DNA of 7,925 bases from Actinomycetes bacterium (GTDB lineage Bacteria; Actinomycetota; Acidimicrobiia; Acidimicrobiales; Microtrichaceae), in the NCBI GenBank assembly GCA_023434535.1, contig JAEYSR010000192.1, forward strand, positions 1 through 7,925. Reading direction: 5' to 3'. Position numbers and translations under genes: made by a program. Positions 1-6,631 of the stretch are shown in pieces (within the stretch, counting starts at the first letter, position 1; each line of letters opens with the position of its first letter). The notes beneath the pieces are model-generated. The model was not told where the DNA came from and did no database searches. It worked only from the letters and a program-made list of their open reading frames with translations.

Positions 1-46
1 TCCGGCGCGCCGCCGCGACCTTGAAGCGAATGTCGTCGACGTCCAT
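1..46 (-). CDS. N-terminus of an unidentified protein, cut off by the window edge
   Basis: Only the first 15 codons are present, reading MDVDDIRFKVAAARR, and the gene continues beyond position 1. I do not recognise the family from so little sequence. The mixed acidic then basic/alanine-rich stretch looks like a protein start with an opening helix. The ATG at 46-44 is chosen because it has a weak G-rich Shine-Dalgarno-like stretch (complement of 51-56) four bases upstream and a protein-like residue mix. A GTG at 82-80 is in frame 12 codons upstream but would lie upstream of the transcription start predicted by the nearby TTGACA element. The gene lies downstream of the GntR regulator on the same strand, separated by 112 bp that contain a palindromic operator-like site. 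It is therefore probably a separately regulated member of the same regulon. Confidence is moderate that it is a gene and nil on function. Confidence 0.5.
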   Translation of the reverse strand, partial: MDVDDIRFKVAAARR

Positions 47-80
47 CTGGCCCCCCGGATCCGTCGTGTCGGTGCACTCC

Positions 81-109
81 ACGATCGCGAGGTGCCGTCT
101 TCATGTCAA
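81..109 (-). promoter_or_regulatory. Candidate promoter for the partial gene at 46
   Basis: On the minus strand, 109-104 reads TTGACA, a perfect sigma-70-type -35 hexamer. Seventeen bases further on, 86-81 reads GATCGT, a poor -10 that keeps only the A at position 2 and the Ts at positions 3 and 6. Transcription would start near 74-75, leaving a leader of about 28 bases before the ATG at 46. The -35 hexamer overlaps the edge of the palindrome at 107-132, the arrangement expected of a repressor site. The weak -10 keeps confidence low. Confidence 0.35.
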
Positions 110-132
110 TAGTCTAAATGATAGGACTATTG
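107..132. promoter_or_regulatory. Palindromic operator-like site 1 (probable FCD-regulator target)
   Basis: Perfect 8-bp inverted repeats CAATAGTC (107-114) and GACTATTG (125-132) flank a 10-bp centre. Positions 107-124 match 15 of 18 bases of the site at 7545-7562 and 13 of 18 of the site at 1095-1112, including an identical 12-mer TCTAAATGATAG shared with the 7551-7562 site. The AT-rich sequence stands out from its GC-rich surroundings. It lies between the regulator stop codon and the next minus-strand gene and touches a TTGACA hexamer. There is no T-run after either arm, so an intrinsic terminator is unlikely. Binding by the neighbouring GntR/FCD protein is inferred. Confidence 0.6.
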
Positions 133-158
133 GCCGATGCAGCACGGTCGGGGGCGGA

Positions 159-956
159 TCAGAGCGGGAGGGCCTGTCGCAGTGCGGAGGCGGTCACGAG
201 CTGGTCGGGGTCCTCGGGCGCCTCGTAGAACTGCTCCGGATCCACGTGGTCCCGGGCGAAGCGCACAGCTCCGCTGACGTCACCCCGCTCGATGAGTCCG
301 GTGAGGCGTTCGTGCGCCTTGAGGCCGTTGGCCCGGTACTTCGGATCGGGGAAGTCGCCGCTGTCGCTCACCCGCTGCGCCCAGGATCGGACGTGCGCCA
401 GCCACAGCGACTCGATGGCGCCCGCGACCAGCAGCATGGTCTGGTTGCCGCAGCCGTTGACCATCGCCTCGTGGAAGTCGGCCATCGAGCGGACGAACGC
501 CAGCTCGTCGTCGATGACGTCCTTGGCCTGTTGGTTGAGCGCCCGGAGCTCCGGGACCACCGTCGTCGCCCGGTCCTCGCGGGCTGCGCACAGTCCGGCG
601 CACTCGGCCTCCAGGTGCTTGAGCGCCCTGCCGACGTCGTCGATGGTCACGTGCTTGGACTGCAGGACCAGGCCGAGCGTGTAGGCGGCGTGCTGGGCCT
701 GGGGGAGATGCACGACGGCCCCACCCACGTTGCCGCGCTGGACCGTGATGAGGCCCTCGGTCTCGAGGATCCGCAGCGCCTCGCGCAGCGACGGCTTGCT
801 GACCCGGAACTCGGCCAGCAACGTCTCCTGGTTCGGCAGCGTCCCACCGTCCTGGAGCGACCCGGACAGGATCCGCTGACGCATGGCGTCGGCGACGATC
901 TCGGCGAGGCGCGGCTGGCGCAGCTGCGCCTCCCGGCCGTTCTGCTGGACGCTCAT
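159..956 (-). CDS. GntR/FadR-family transcriptional regulator with FCD domain
   Basis: A 265-residue regulator. Residues about 16-84 are a GntR winged helix-turn-helix; SKPSLREALRILETEGLI is the recognition-helix region, followed by a glycine-rich wing (QRGNVGGAVV). Residues about 105-240 form the helical FCD effector domain, with H162 in FHEAM, H188, H215 in KAHERL and H237 in RDHV at positions typical of the metal/carboxylate pocket. The Asp usually four residues before the first His is a Met here (M158), with D160 closer by. The ATG at 956 is preferred over an in-frame ATG at 1097 because GAGGAGGGAG lies about 9 bases upstream; the extra 47 residues look non-coding. FCD regulators are usually repressors relieved by small organic acids. 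It is divergent from the thioesterase-MFS unit and probably controls the whole cluster through the three shared palindromes (inference). Confidence 0.9.
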   Translation of the reverse strand: MSVQQNGREAQLRQPRLAEIVADAMRQRILSGSLQDGGTLPNQETLLAEFRVSKPSLREALRILETEGLITVQRGNVGGAVVHLPQAQHAAYTLGLVLQSKHVTIDDVGRALKHLEAECAGLCAAREDRATTVVPELRALNQQAKDVIDDELAFVRSMADFHEAMVNGCGNQTMLLVAGAIESLWLAHVRSWAQRVSDSGDFPDPKYRANGLKAHERLTGLIERGDVSGAVRFARDHVDPEQFYEAPEDPDQLVTASALRQALPL

Positions 957-1011
957 GGCTGCGGACTCCCTCCTCGACGACCCACGCTCCCGTCCGGGGG
1001 GCTGATCGTCC

Positions 1012-1032
1012 GTACCATCCAGAAGATTGTAC
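1012..1032. promoter_or_regulatory. Inverted repeat over a putative -10 of the regulator gene
   Basis: GTACCATC (1012-1019) and GATTGTAC (1025-1032) are inverted repeats matching at 7 of 8 positions around a 5-bp spacer. On the minus strand, 1031-1026 reads TACAAT, a good -10 hexamer for the regulator gene, about 70 bases before its ATG; no convincing -35 was seen at 17 bp. A palindrome over the -10 suggests autoregulation. Its half-site spacing differs from the ATCAT-N4-ATGAT sites, so it may bind a different protein or be chance. Confidence 0.35.
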
Positions 1033-1064
1033 CTATGGGGCTTCCGCCGGCCGACGACGAGACC

Positions 1065-1094
1065 GGGACTCACGAGCATCCCGTGTTGTAGGTT
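1065..1094 (+). promoter_or_regulatory. Candidate promoter of the thioesterase-MFS unit
   Basis: TAGGTT at 1089-1094 fits the TANNNT form of actinobacterial -10 elements, and GGGACT at 1065-1070 is a partial -35 match 18 bp upstream. The -10 would place transcription initiation at about 1101-1102, on the A of the proposed ATG, giving a leaderless mRNA. Leaderless genes are common in Actinobacteria. This is inferred from spacing alone. Confidence 0.35.
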
Positions 1095-1112
1095 CAATCA
1101 TATGAATGATGG
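1095..1112. promoter_or_regulatory. Palindromic operator-like site 2, overlapping the thioesterase start codon
   Basis: ATCAT (1097-1101) and ATGAT (1106-1110) are perfect inverted repeats with a 4-bp spacer, the same core and spacing as the 7545-7562 site. Over 18 bp it matches that site at 14 positions and the 107-124 site at 13. It covers the proposed ATG at 1102-1104 and the predicted transcription start, a position where a bound protein would block initiation. It lies in the divergent region between the regulator and the thioesterase, so it could affect both. Confidence 0.55.
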
Positions 1113-1536
1113 GTGGATGGCTTCGACCTCGTTCCGTCTGTCGTGGAGCGAGTGCGACCCGGCCGGGATCGTCTACTACGCCGCGTACCTGCCGTGGATG
1201 GAGCGCCTCCACTCCGGATGGTGGTTCGACCGCGGGCTGCGCTTCGACCGGATGGCCGAGCGACTGGGCGCCTCGGTCGTGACGCGACAGGTCACCTGCG
1301 ACTACCTCGGACCCGCCCGGGTGCTCGACCCCATCGGCGTCTCGATGTCGCTGCGCTCGGTCGGACGTCGCTCGTTCAACCTGTCGTTCGACATCCGCAA
1401 CGAGGACGACGGCGCCAGGGTCGCCGCCGCCGGCCTGGTGATGGTGTTCGTCGACCCGGACGGACGACCGGCGGCCGTCCCCGCTCCGGCACGGGCGATC
1501 CTCGACGAGGTCGGGGCGACCGAGCAGGACGGATGA
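1102..1536 (+). CDS. 4-hydroxybenzoyl-CoA-type (hotdog fold) acyl-CoA thioesterase
   Basis: A 144-residue single-hotdog-domain protein that probably hydrolyses a small acyl- or aroyl-CoA thioester in the cytoplasm. The signature is near the N-terminus: WSECDPAGIVYYAAYLPWME (residues 15-34) matches the 4HBT family block W-x-D-x-D/P-x-G-I-V-Y-(F/Y), with D19 the expected catalytic aspartate. Length is normal for the family. The ATG at 1102 is chosen because a candidate -10 sits at the right distance for a leaderless start and a weak AGG lies 9 bases upstream. ATG 1117 is in frame, but its GGGTGG is too close to serve as a ribosome site. The stop codon overlaps the MFS start by four bases (ATGA), so the two are translationally coupled. 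Substrate is unknown. In this setting it may release an acid from a CoA ester or clear dead-end CoA esters (inference). Confidence 0.85.
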   Translation: MNDGWMASTSFRLSWSECDPAGIVYYAAYLPWMERLHSGWWFDRGLRFDRMAERLGASVVTRQVTCDYLGPARVLDPIGVSMSLRSVGRRSFNLSFDIRNEDDGARVAAAGLVMVFVDPDGRPAAVPAPARAILDEVGATEQDG

Positions 1537-2762
1537 CCGACCCGTCGGCGTCGGACCGGAGGGCAGCCTGGCTGGCTCTCGGGAGCGCGCTGCTGGTGGC
1601 CGCCTTCGGCGTCCTCCCCGCCATGCTCGCCGGGACGATGGCGGTCCCGATCCAGCGGGACCTCGGGGTGAGCACGGCGGTGTTCGGTGCCGCCGTCAGC
1701 GCGTTCTACCTGACGGTCTCCGCCAGCGCCGTGACGGCCGGTCGCCTGGTCGAGCGATGGGGGTGGCGGCGGTCGGTGCGCACCACGGCGGCGCTGAGCG
1801 CCGCCGGCCTGGCCGGCATCGCGCTCCTGGCCCGCTCGGTCGTCGTGTTCGTCGCCTGCCTGGCGGTCGGCGCGCTCGGGCAGGCCCTCGCCGGACCGGC
1901 GAGCAACACGGCGGTGCTGCGGGAGATGCCCTCCCATCGTCAGGGCCTGCTGTTCGGCATCAAGCAGGTGTCGATCCCCGTGGCGACGATGATCGCCGGA
2001 CTGTCGGTCCCCCTGTTCGCCACGATCGGATGGCGCTGGGCGTTCCTCGTGTTCGCCCTGGTGCCGTTGGCGGTCGCGATGTGGCCCCGCGGCCGGTCCG
2101 GTCCCGGCGGCGACCCGGTCGGCAGCGGCCGAAGGGGTGCGACGGTCGGGGCCCGGCGGCCCGTGGCGGCCCCCCTCCGCATGCCCCGTCTGGTCCTCCT
2201 GACCCTCGCCGTCGGGCTGGCGTCGGTGGCGAACATCTCGCTGAGCACGTTCCTGGTCGCGTCGAGCGTCGACGCCGGGCTCACCGAGGCAACCGCCGGA
2301 TGGATCGTGGTCGCCGGCAGCCTGGTCGGGCTGGTGGTCCGCGTGGTGGCGGGCTGGGGTGTCGACCGACGTCCCCGGCAGCTGTTCGCTGTCGTCGGGA
2401 TCATGAACCTCGGGGGCGTGATCGGGATGGCTCTGCTGGCGACCGGCCGGCAGGAGGTGATCCTCCTCGGCGCAGTGCTGGGCTTCGGGTCGGGCTGGGG
2501 CTGGTCGGGGGTCTTCCACTACGGAGTCGTCCGCCACCACCCGCACGCACCCGCCGGAGCGACCGGCGTCGTGATGGTGGGCCTGGCGGGCGGGGCCGCC
2601 ATGGGCCCGCTGCTGTCCGGAGCGATCATCGACTCGTGGAGCTACGCGGCGGCATGGTGGACCGCCGCGGGGCTGCTCGCCGTCTCGTCCGCTCTCTTCC
2701 TGCGATCCGCGGCCGTGTTCGGGGTCCCGGCGGCACCGTCCGCGACGCCCCTCATCCCCTGA
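1533..2762 (+). CDS. MFS transporter, probable small organic compound permease
   Basis: A 409-residue major facilitator superfamily protein of the inner membrane, of normal length for a 12-helix permease. Helix 1 starts near residue 13. Motif A is clear between helices 2 and 3 (GRLVERWGWRR, residues 70-80). A polar glycine/arginine-rich central loop spans about 186-218 between the two six-helix halves, and a second motif-A-like GWGVDRRPR sits at 274-282. The final helices are glycine-rich (GLAGGAAMGPLLSG). The start overlaps the thioesterase stop as ATGA, with AGGA just upstream, so the pair is one transcription unit. Sequence type resembles drug/metabolite or aromatic-acid permeases, but direction and substrate are not readable. 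The shared operator with the catabolic operon favours uptake of the pathway substrate (inference). The gene ends 9 bp from the converging dehydrogenase gene. Confidence 0.88.
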   Translation: MTDPSASDRRAAWLALGSALLVAAFGVLPAMLAGTMAVPIQRDLGVSTAVFGAAVSAFYLTVSASAVTAGRLVERWGWRRSVRTTAALSAAGLAGIALLARSVVVFVACLAVGALGQALAGPASNTAVLREMPSHRQGLLFGIKQVSIPVATMIAGLSVPLFATIGWRWAFLVFALVPLAVAMWPRGRSGPGGDPVGSGRRGATVGARRPVAAPLRMPRLVLLTLAVGLASVANISLSTFLVASSVDAGLTEATAGWIVVAGSLVGLVVRVVAGWGVDRRPRQLFAVVGIMNLGGVIGMALLATGRQEVILLGAVLGFGSGWGWSGVFHYGVVRHHPHAPAGATGVVMVGLAGGAAMGPLLSGAIIDSWSYAAAWWTAAGLLAVSSALFLRSAAVFGVPAAPSATPLIP

Positions 2763-2771
2763 CCGCTCGGA

Positions 2772-3563
2772 TCAGCCCGGCGACGACAGCAGCGCCCGGG
2801 CGACCTCGAGGCGCTCGGTGAACTCGGCGGGTCCCACGTCGACGCTGATGGCGGGGAGCTGCCCCACCCGGGAGGACAGCAGGGCGACGTCCTTGACGAG
2901 CAGGTCGTCCAGCAGGTCCATGAAGACGCCGACCATCCAGCTGCCTCCCGACGAGGTCCGGATCACCTCGCGCATCCGCTCCGGATCGACCCCGATCCCG
3001 TCGGCGATGCGCAGCATCTCGGCGAACGCCGTGGCGTTGTAGGCACCCAGCACGTTGTTCACCAGCTTGGCCAGGGTCGGCTGGCCGTAGGAGTCGAACT
3101 CGACGAGGGTCGGCGCGATGCTCCCGATGACCGCGCGGTCCGCGTCGTCGAGCGGCCCGGCCGCCATCGCCGTCAGGGTCCCCGACCGGGCTGCGGCCTC
3201 GCCTCCCGACACCGGCAGCTCGAGGATCCGCCCGACGTGCTCGAACCTGGCGAGGTCGGCGGCGAACCGCGGCTCGAGGGTCGTGACGATCCAGACGGCC
3301 GCCCGCCGGGCGTCGAGCCGACCGGCCAGGCGGTCGAGCACCGCCTCCACCTGCTCGGTCAACCGCACCACCACCACCACGTGGTCGACATCGGCCCAGT
3401 CGACGCCGTCCAGATCGGGCACCGCGACGGCGTAGGACTCCGCCGTCCAGATGTCGCGTCGCTCCTGCGAGGGCTCGACGCCGACGACGGGCGCGTCCTG
3501 CGCCTCGTCGAGTCGGCGGCCGATGGCCAGTCCGATGTTGCCGAGTCCGACGACCACGATCAT
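2772..3563 (-). CDS. NAD(P)-binding dehydrogenase of the 3-hydroxyisobutyrate dehydrogenase family
   Basis: A 263-residue cytoplasmic oxidoreductase, predicted to oxidise a beta-hydroxyacid (or reduce the semialdehyde) with NAD(P). Family motifs appear in order: the Rossmann GLGNIG at residues 6-11; the substrate-binding block PVSGGEAAARSGTLTAMAAG at 117-136; the catalytic segment GQPTLAKLVNNVLGAYNA with K166, N169 and N170; and a late KD pair at 224-225. It is about 30 residues shorter than the usual 290-300, with a reduced C-terminal domain, and the usual Asp before PVSGG is Leu. The ATG at 3563 has GGAGG seven bases upstream and overlaps the stop of the preceding hydrolase gene as ATGA, so it is the fourth and last gene of the operon. 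Other family members include tartronate semialdehyde reductases and imine reductases, so the precise substrate is open. Confidence 0.88.
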   Translation of the reverse strand: MIVVVGLGNIGLAIGRRLDEAQDAPVVGVEPSQERRDIWTAESYAVAVPDLDGVDWADVDHVVVVVRLTEQVEAVLDRLAGRLDARRAAVWIVTTLEPRFAADLARFEHVGRILELPVSGGEAAARSGTLTAMAAGPLDDADRAVIGSIAPTLVEFDSYGQPTLAKLVNNVLGAYNATAFAEMLRIADGIGVDPERMREVIRTSSGGSWMVGVFMDLLDDLLVKDVALLSSRVGQLPAISVDVGPAEFTERLEVARALLSSPG

Positions 3564-5371
3564 GGTTGCACCTCCGGGGGTGACGGGTGGGGTGGGCCGG
3601 ACGAGGCGCGCCTCCGCCGGACCGCGAGGTCGACGAAGGACGCAGCCTCGGGGCGGCTGAGGATCCGGGTCGTGCCACGGCGATCGAGATGTCCGCCCTC
3701 GTCGGCACGACGGCTGAAGCGCGGGAAGCTCGTGTGGGACAGCAGCAGGCCGACCCGGTGACCCGGCGTCCAGCGGTGGGCGACGCCTCGCAGGTGGACC
3801 GTCACCGGAGCGGTCGGGTCGGACACGACAGCGGCCGCCTCGGCGACGAGCATCCAGCCGTCGGGGCCGACGTCCACCAGCCGGGCGCACCACCGCAGTC
3901 CGACGGGCGCCCCGTCGACCGCCAGCACCAAGCTCACCGGTCCGAGCACGTCGAACCCCTCGCCGTCGACGACGGCGGGACCGAGTGCGGCGACGACGTC
4001 GGAGCGTCCGAGGAGAGCGTCCTGCCGTCGGGGACCGGCGTTGGCCGCGACGTCGAGACCGGGGAGGAAGGTCTGACCACCGACGGTCGGGACCGGGTCG
4101 TCCTCGTCCCAGGTGAGCTCCCACTCCGCAGGAGCGGCCACCGGCTCACGACCGAGCGAGGCGTCCGGCCACCGCCCGCTCCGGGTCGTTTCGTCGGCGG
4201 CGGGACGGAGGTTCCAGATCTCGTGGTCGACATCCGCGGGCGGCCACTCGGACTCGTCGACCCACCGATCACGACCGGTGACGAACACCCGGGCCGCCGG
4301 TCGCACGGCGGAGATCGGCGCGCCGTCACCGTCGCGACCCTCGCTGTCGTCCTCACCCATCCAGCGGTCGAACCAGTCCAGCTGGAGATCGCCGAGACCG
4401 ACCGCAGCGGCGCTCGCCGTCGGGCCGAAGTCCCGTTCGGGGAAGACACCGGGACAGCTGCCGCCGTGCGCCCAGGGGCCGACGACCAGCTCCGCCGGCA
4501 CTCCGGACGCGACCAGGTCGGCGTAGCTCTCCAGCGCCCCTCCGAGGAAGATGTCGAACCATCCGCCCACGACCAGGGTGGGGACCCGCGACGGCGTCGT
4601 CGGCTCCCCGATGCGGAGCCCGCCGGTCGACCCGTCCGGGCTCCCGGCCGCGCCGCTCCGTCGGTCGGGTCCGATCGCATGGCGGAGCAGCGGGACGAGC
4701 TCCCCCACGGCGGCCACCGAGGGGTCGTCCGCCGCGTCGCCGAACACCTCCTCGATCCGGGCGACGAGATCGGCCAGCTGGTCGCCGGACATCGGTGGGT
4801 CGCCGTCGACGCGACCGAGCTGTTCGGGAGCCAGGTACCGGATGCACCACAGCAGGACGAAGCCCCACTCCACCGCTCCGTCGGGGCACAGCCAGTCGCG
4901 GACCGGGTCCGACCCCGAGAACATCGGAGCGATCGCCCGGAGCCCGGGGACGTCGCGACCGGCCACCGACCACTGGGTGATCGCTCCGTAGGACCGCCCG
5001 AACATGGCGACCCGGCCGTTGCACCAGCTCTGGTCGGCGAGCCACCGCACTGTCGCCTCGCCGTCGTCGGCCTCCGACACGAACGGCTCGAACGTCCCGC
5101 CCGACCGACCGCGCCCACGGCAGTCCTGGATCGCAACGGCATAGCCCCGAGCGATCGCCCGGTCGATGTCCAACGCCCCGTTGACGATGGCCGGCACGTC
5201 CTTCCCGTAAGGGACCCGTTGCAGCAGGCATCCGACCGGCCGGTCCGTCTCCGGGCGGTGGATGTCGGTCGCGAGCTGGACCCCGTCGAACGCCGGGATG
5301 GCGACGTCGTGGTCGACGACTGTCCGCCGGTGACGGAGTCGTGGTTCCGTTCGGAGCTCGGGCCCGGTCAC
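3560..5371 (-). CDS. CocE/NonD-family serine hydrolase (X-Pro dipeptidyl-peptidase/cocaine-esterase type)
   Basis: A 603-residue alpha/beta-hydrolase-fold esterase or amidase. Residues about 20-340 form the catalytic S15/CocE domain: RVPYGKD supplies the oxyanion tyrosine (Y55), GRSYGA the nucleophile (S127), GGWFDIF the acid (D273) and GPWAHGG the histidine (H302). The segment between about 160 and 260 is the helical cap. From about 380 onward lies the C-terminal beta-jelly-roll domain typical of the family (WEL, FDVLGPVSLVLAV, HRWTPGHRVGLLLSHTSFPRF). All three triad residues are present and the length matches CocE-like enzymes. No signal peptide is seen, so it is probably cytoplasmic. The start is a GTG at 5371, four bases after the upstream stop, with a short AGGGA nearby; an in-frame GTG at codon 18 or 19 is possible. 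The family cleaves esters and amides of bulky acyl groups, and the substrate here is unknown. It overlaps the next gene by ATGA. Confidence 0.88.
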   Translation of the reverse strand: MTGPELRTEPRLRHRRTVVDHDVAIPAFDGVQLATDIHRPETDRPVGCLLQRVPYGKDVPAIVNGALDIDRAIARGYAVAIQDCRGRGRSGGTFEPFVSEADDGEATVRWLADQSWCNGRVAMFGRSYGAITQWSVAGRDVPGLRAIAPMFSGSDPVRDWLCPDGAVEWGFVLLWCIRYLAPEQLGRVDGDPPMSGDQLADLVARIEEVFGDAADDPSVAAVGELVPLLRHAIGPDRRSGAAGSPDGSTGGLRIGEPTTPSRVPTLVVGGWFDIFLGGALESYADLVASGVPAELVVGPWAHGGSCPGVFPERDFGPTASAAAVGLGDLQLDWFDRWMGEDDSEGRDGDGAPISAVRPAARVFVTGRDRWVDESEWPPADVDHEIWNLRPAADETTRSGRWPDASLGREPVAAPAEWELTWDEDDPVPTVGGQTFLPGLDVAANAGPRRQDALLGRSDVVAALGPAVVDGEGFDVLGPVSLVLAVDGAPVGLRWCARLVDVGPDGWMLVAEAAAVVSDPTAPVTVHLRGVAHRWTPGHRVGLLLSHTSFPRFSRRADEGGHLDRRGTTRILSRPEAASFVDLAVRRRRASSGPPHPSPPEVQP

Positions 5372-5375
5372 GTCC

Positions 5376-6629
5376 CTACGGGAGTCGCAGGGCGTCGAGG
5401 GTGCTCACCGGCTCCTCGATGGGACCGATGTCCCCGGCGTGGGTGGCGGCGCGGCGGCGCTGGTCGGGCTCGTAGACCTCGGAGCGGAACCGGGGCAGCA
5501 CCTCGGTGGCGAACAGCTCCATGCTGCGCTGGGTGAGGTCGAACGACATCGTGCCGCCCTGCACCATCATCAGGAAGTTCCCGAACCCGTCGACCGCCTC
5601 GTAGAAGCGCGAGAGCTGCTCGAACACCGAGTCCGGACTGCCGGCGAAGAAGTACCCGTCCTTGGTGAGCTCCTCGATGGGCGCGTCGGCCAGGTGGGCG
5701 ACGGGAGATTCGACCGCCTCCCCCCGGGCCTGCTGGGCGAGCATCGCCGCCCTCACGTTCACGTCCAGGTAGCCCGGCACGTTCATGAACTGCTCGGCGA
5801 CCTTGTTGTTCTTCAGGTACCACTGCAGCTTGCGGCCACCCTCCAGGCCCTCGTCGTCGGTCTCACCGACGAACACCAGCCCGAGGTAGGCGAGGCGCTC
5901 CGGCGGCGGATCCGGGACGCCGCACTCGGCGGACCGCTGCCGGTAGACGTCGAACATCTTCCGGGCCCCGTCGGTCCCGTTGAGGATGGTGGCGACCGTG
6001 AAGCCGCGCTCCGCGACCTCGGCCACGGTGCCCGAGCTCTGCGTCGGCACCCAGATCGGCGGGTGCGGTCGCTGGTAGGTGGCGGGCCACACGTTCACCT
6101 GGCGGTGGTGGAAGTAGTCGCCCTCCCAGTTGATGGCGCCGTCGCGGGAGGTCCAGGCGGTGCGGATGAGGTCCGCCGCCTCCCAGAACCGCTCCTTCAT
6201 GCCCACCGGGTTGCTGTTGCCGGCGGAGATCTCCATGGGCACCCCGCGGACCAGCCCGACCTCGAGCCGACCCTGCGAGATGACGTCGATCATCGCCATC
6301 TCCTCGGCGACCCTCACCGGGTCCTTCCGGTTGGCGATCGGGTTGCCGAGGGCCAGCAGCCGTGCGTGCTCGGTCTCCCGGGCGAGGATGGCCAGCGACA
6401 GCGGCGCAGCCGGTTCGACGCAGGTGGCCGTCGCGTGGTGCTCGTTGACCATGACGTCGAGACCGAGCCGGTCCGCCGCCGCGTAGATGTCGTAGTAGCG
6501 CTGGTAGAGCTCGTAGCCGACCTCGGGGTCGTAGTTGGAGCTCGGGAACACCACGCGGACCGAGTCGTAGGTGTCCTCGGGCGGCAGGTGCGGATACGGC
6601 ATCTCGGTGAAGACCCAGGACCTGAACAT
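5376..6629 (-). CDS. LLM-class flavin-dependent monooxygenase (bacterial luciferase-like)
   Basis: A 417-residue TIM-barrel flavoenzyme of the luciferase-like monooxygenase family. Such enzymes use reduced FMN or F420 and, in the FMN group, molecular oxygen to oxidise small organics such as alkanesulfonates, ketones, aldehydes and N-heterocycles. Visible landmarks are VNEHHATATCVEPAA (residues 61-75, the usual EHH block), the core NPIANRKDPVRVAEEMAMIDVISQGRLEVGLVRG (96-129), PIWVPTQSSGTVAEVAERG (191-209), and the C-terminal FAGSPDSVFEQLSRF block (328-342). The last 30 or so residues are a low-complexity tail. ATG 6629 is preferred because GGAGGAG lies seven bases upstream. A GTG at 6635 would overlap the previous stop as GTGA but sits too close to that ribosome site. 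It is the second gene of the operon. No flavin reductase is nearby, so FMNH2 would come from elsewhere, or the enzyme may use F420. Confidence 0.9.
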   Translation of the reverse strand: MFRSWVFTEMPYPHLPPEDTYDSVRVVFPSSNYDPEVGYELYQRYYDIYAAADRLGLDVMVNEHHATATCVEPAAPLSLAILARETEHARLLALGNPIANRKDPVRVAEEMAMIDVISQGRLEVGLVRGVPMEISAGNSNPVGMKERFWEAADLIRTAWTSRDGAINWEGDYFHHRQVNVWPATYQRPHPPIWVPTQSSGTVAEVAERGFTVATILNGTDGARKMFDVYRQRSAECGVPDPPPERLAYLGLVFVGETDDEGLEGGRKLQWYLKNNKVAEQFMNVPGYLDVNVRAAMLAQQARGEAVESPVAHLADAPIEELTKDGYFFAGSPDSVFEQLSRFYEAVDGFGNFLMMVQGGTMSFDLTQRSMELFATEVLPRFRSEVYEPDQRRRAATHAGDIGPIEEPVSTLDALRLP

Positions 6630-6631
6630 GC

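Noticed and set aside
1..104. Alternative minus-strand start ATG at 104 (MKTAPRDRG...) in another frame
   Set aside because: It follows the TTGACA element directly, has no ribosome site, and gives an Arg/Gly/His-rich product, unlike the more protein-like frame starting at 46.
107..132. Rho-independent terminator after the regulator gene
   Set aside because: The stem is AT-rich and no T-run follows on either strand; similarity to the other two motif copies fits an operator better.
21..1091. A 356-codon plus-strand open frame opposite the regulator
   Set aside because: It runs across the intergenic operator and is antisense to a clear HTH-FCD gene; composition is typical of a GC-rich shadow frame.
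957..1097. N-terminal extension of the regulator to an ATG at 1097
   Set aside because: The added 47 residues resemble no part of the GntR family, cover the divergent promoter, and the strong GAGGAGGGAG ribosome site fits the ATG at 956.
3365..3384. Short CAC tandem repeat (ACCACCACCACCACG)
   Set aside because: It is the coding sequence of a run of Val residues in a Rossmann beta-strand (HVVVVVR) of the dehydrogenase, not an independent repeat.
3587..5536. A 649-codon open frame on the plus strand opposite the CocE-type hydrolase
   Set aside because: It is antisense to a gene with a complete catalytic triad, its translation is Pro/Arg/Gly/Asp-rich with no domain, and long shadow frames are expected at this GC content.
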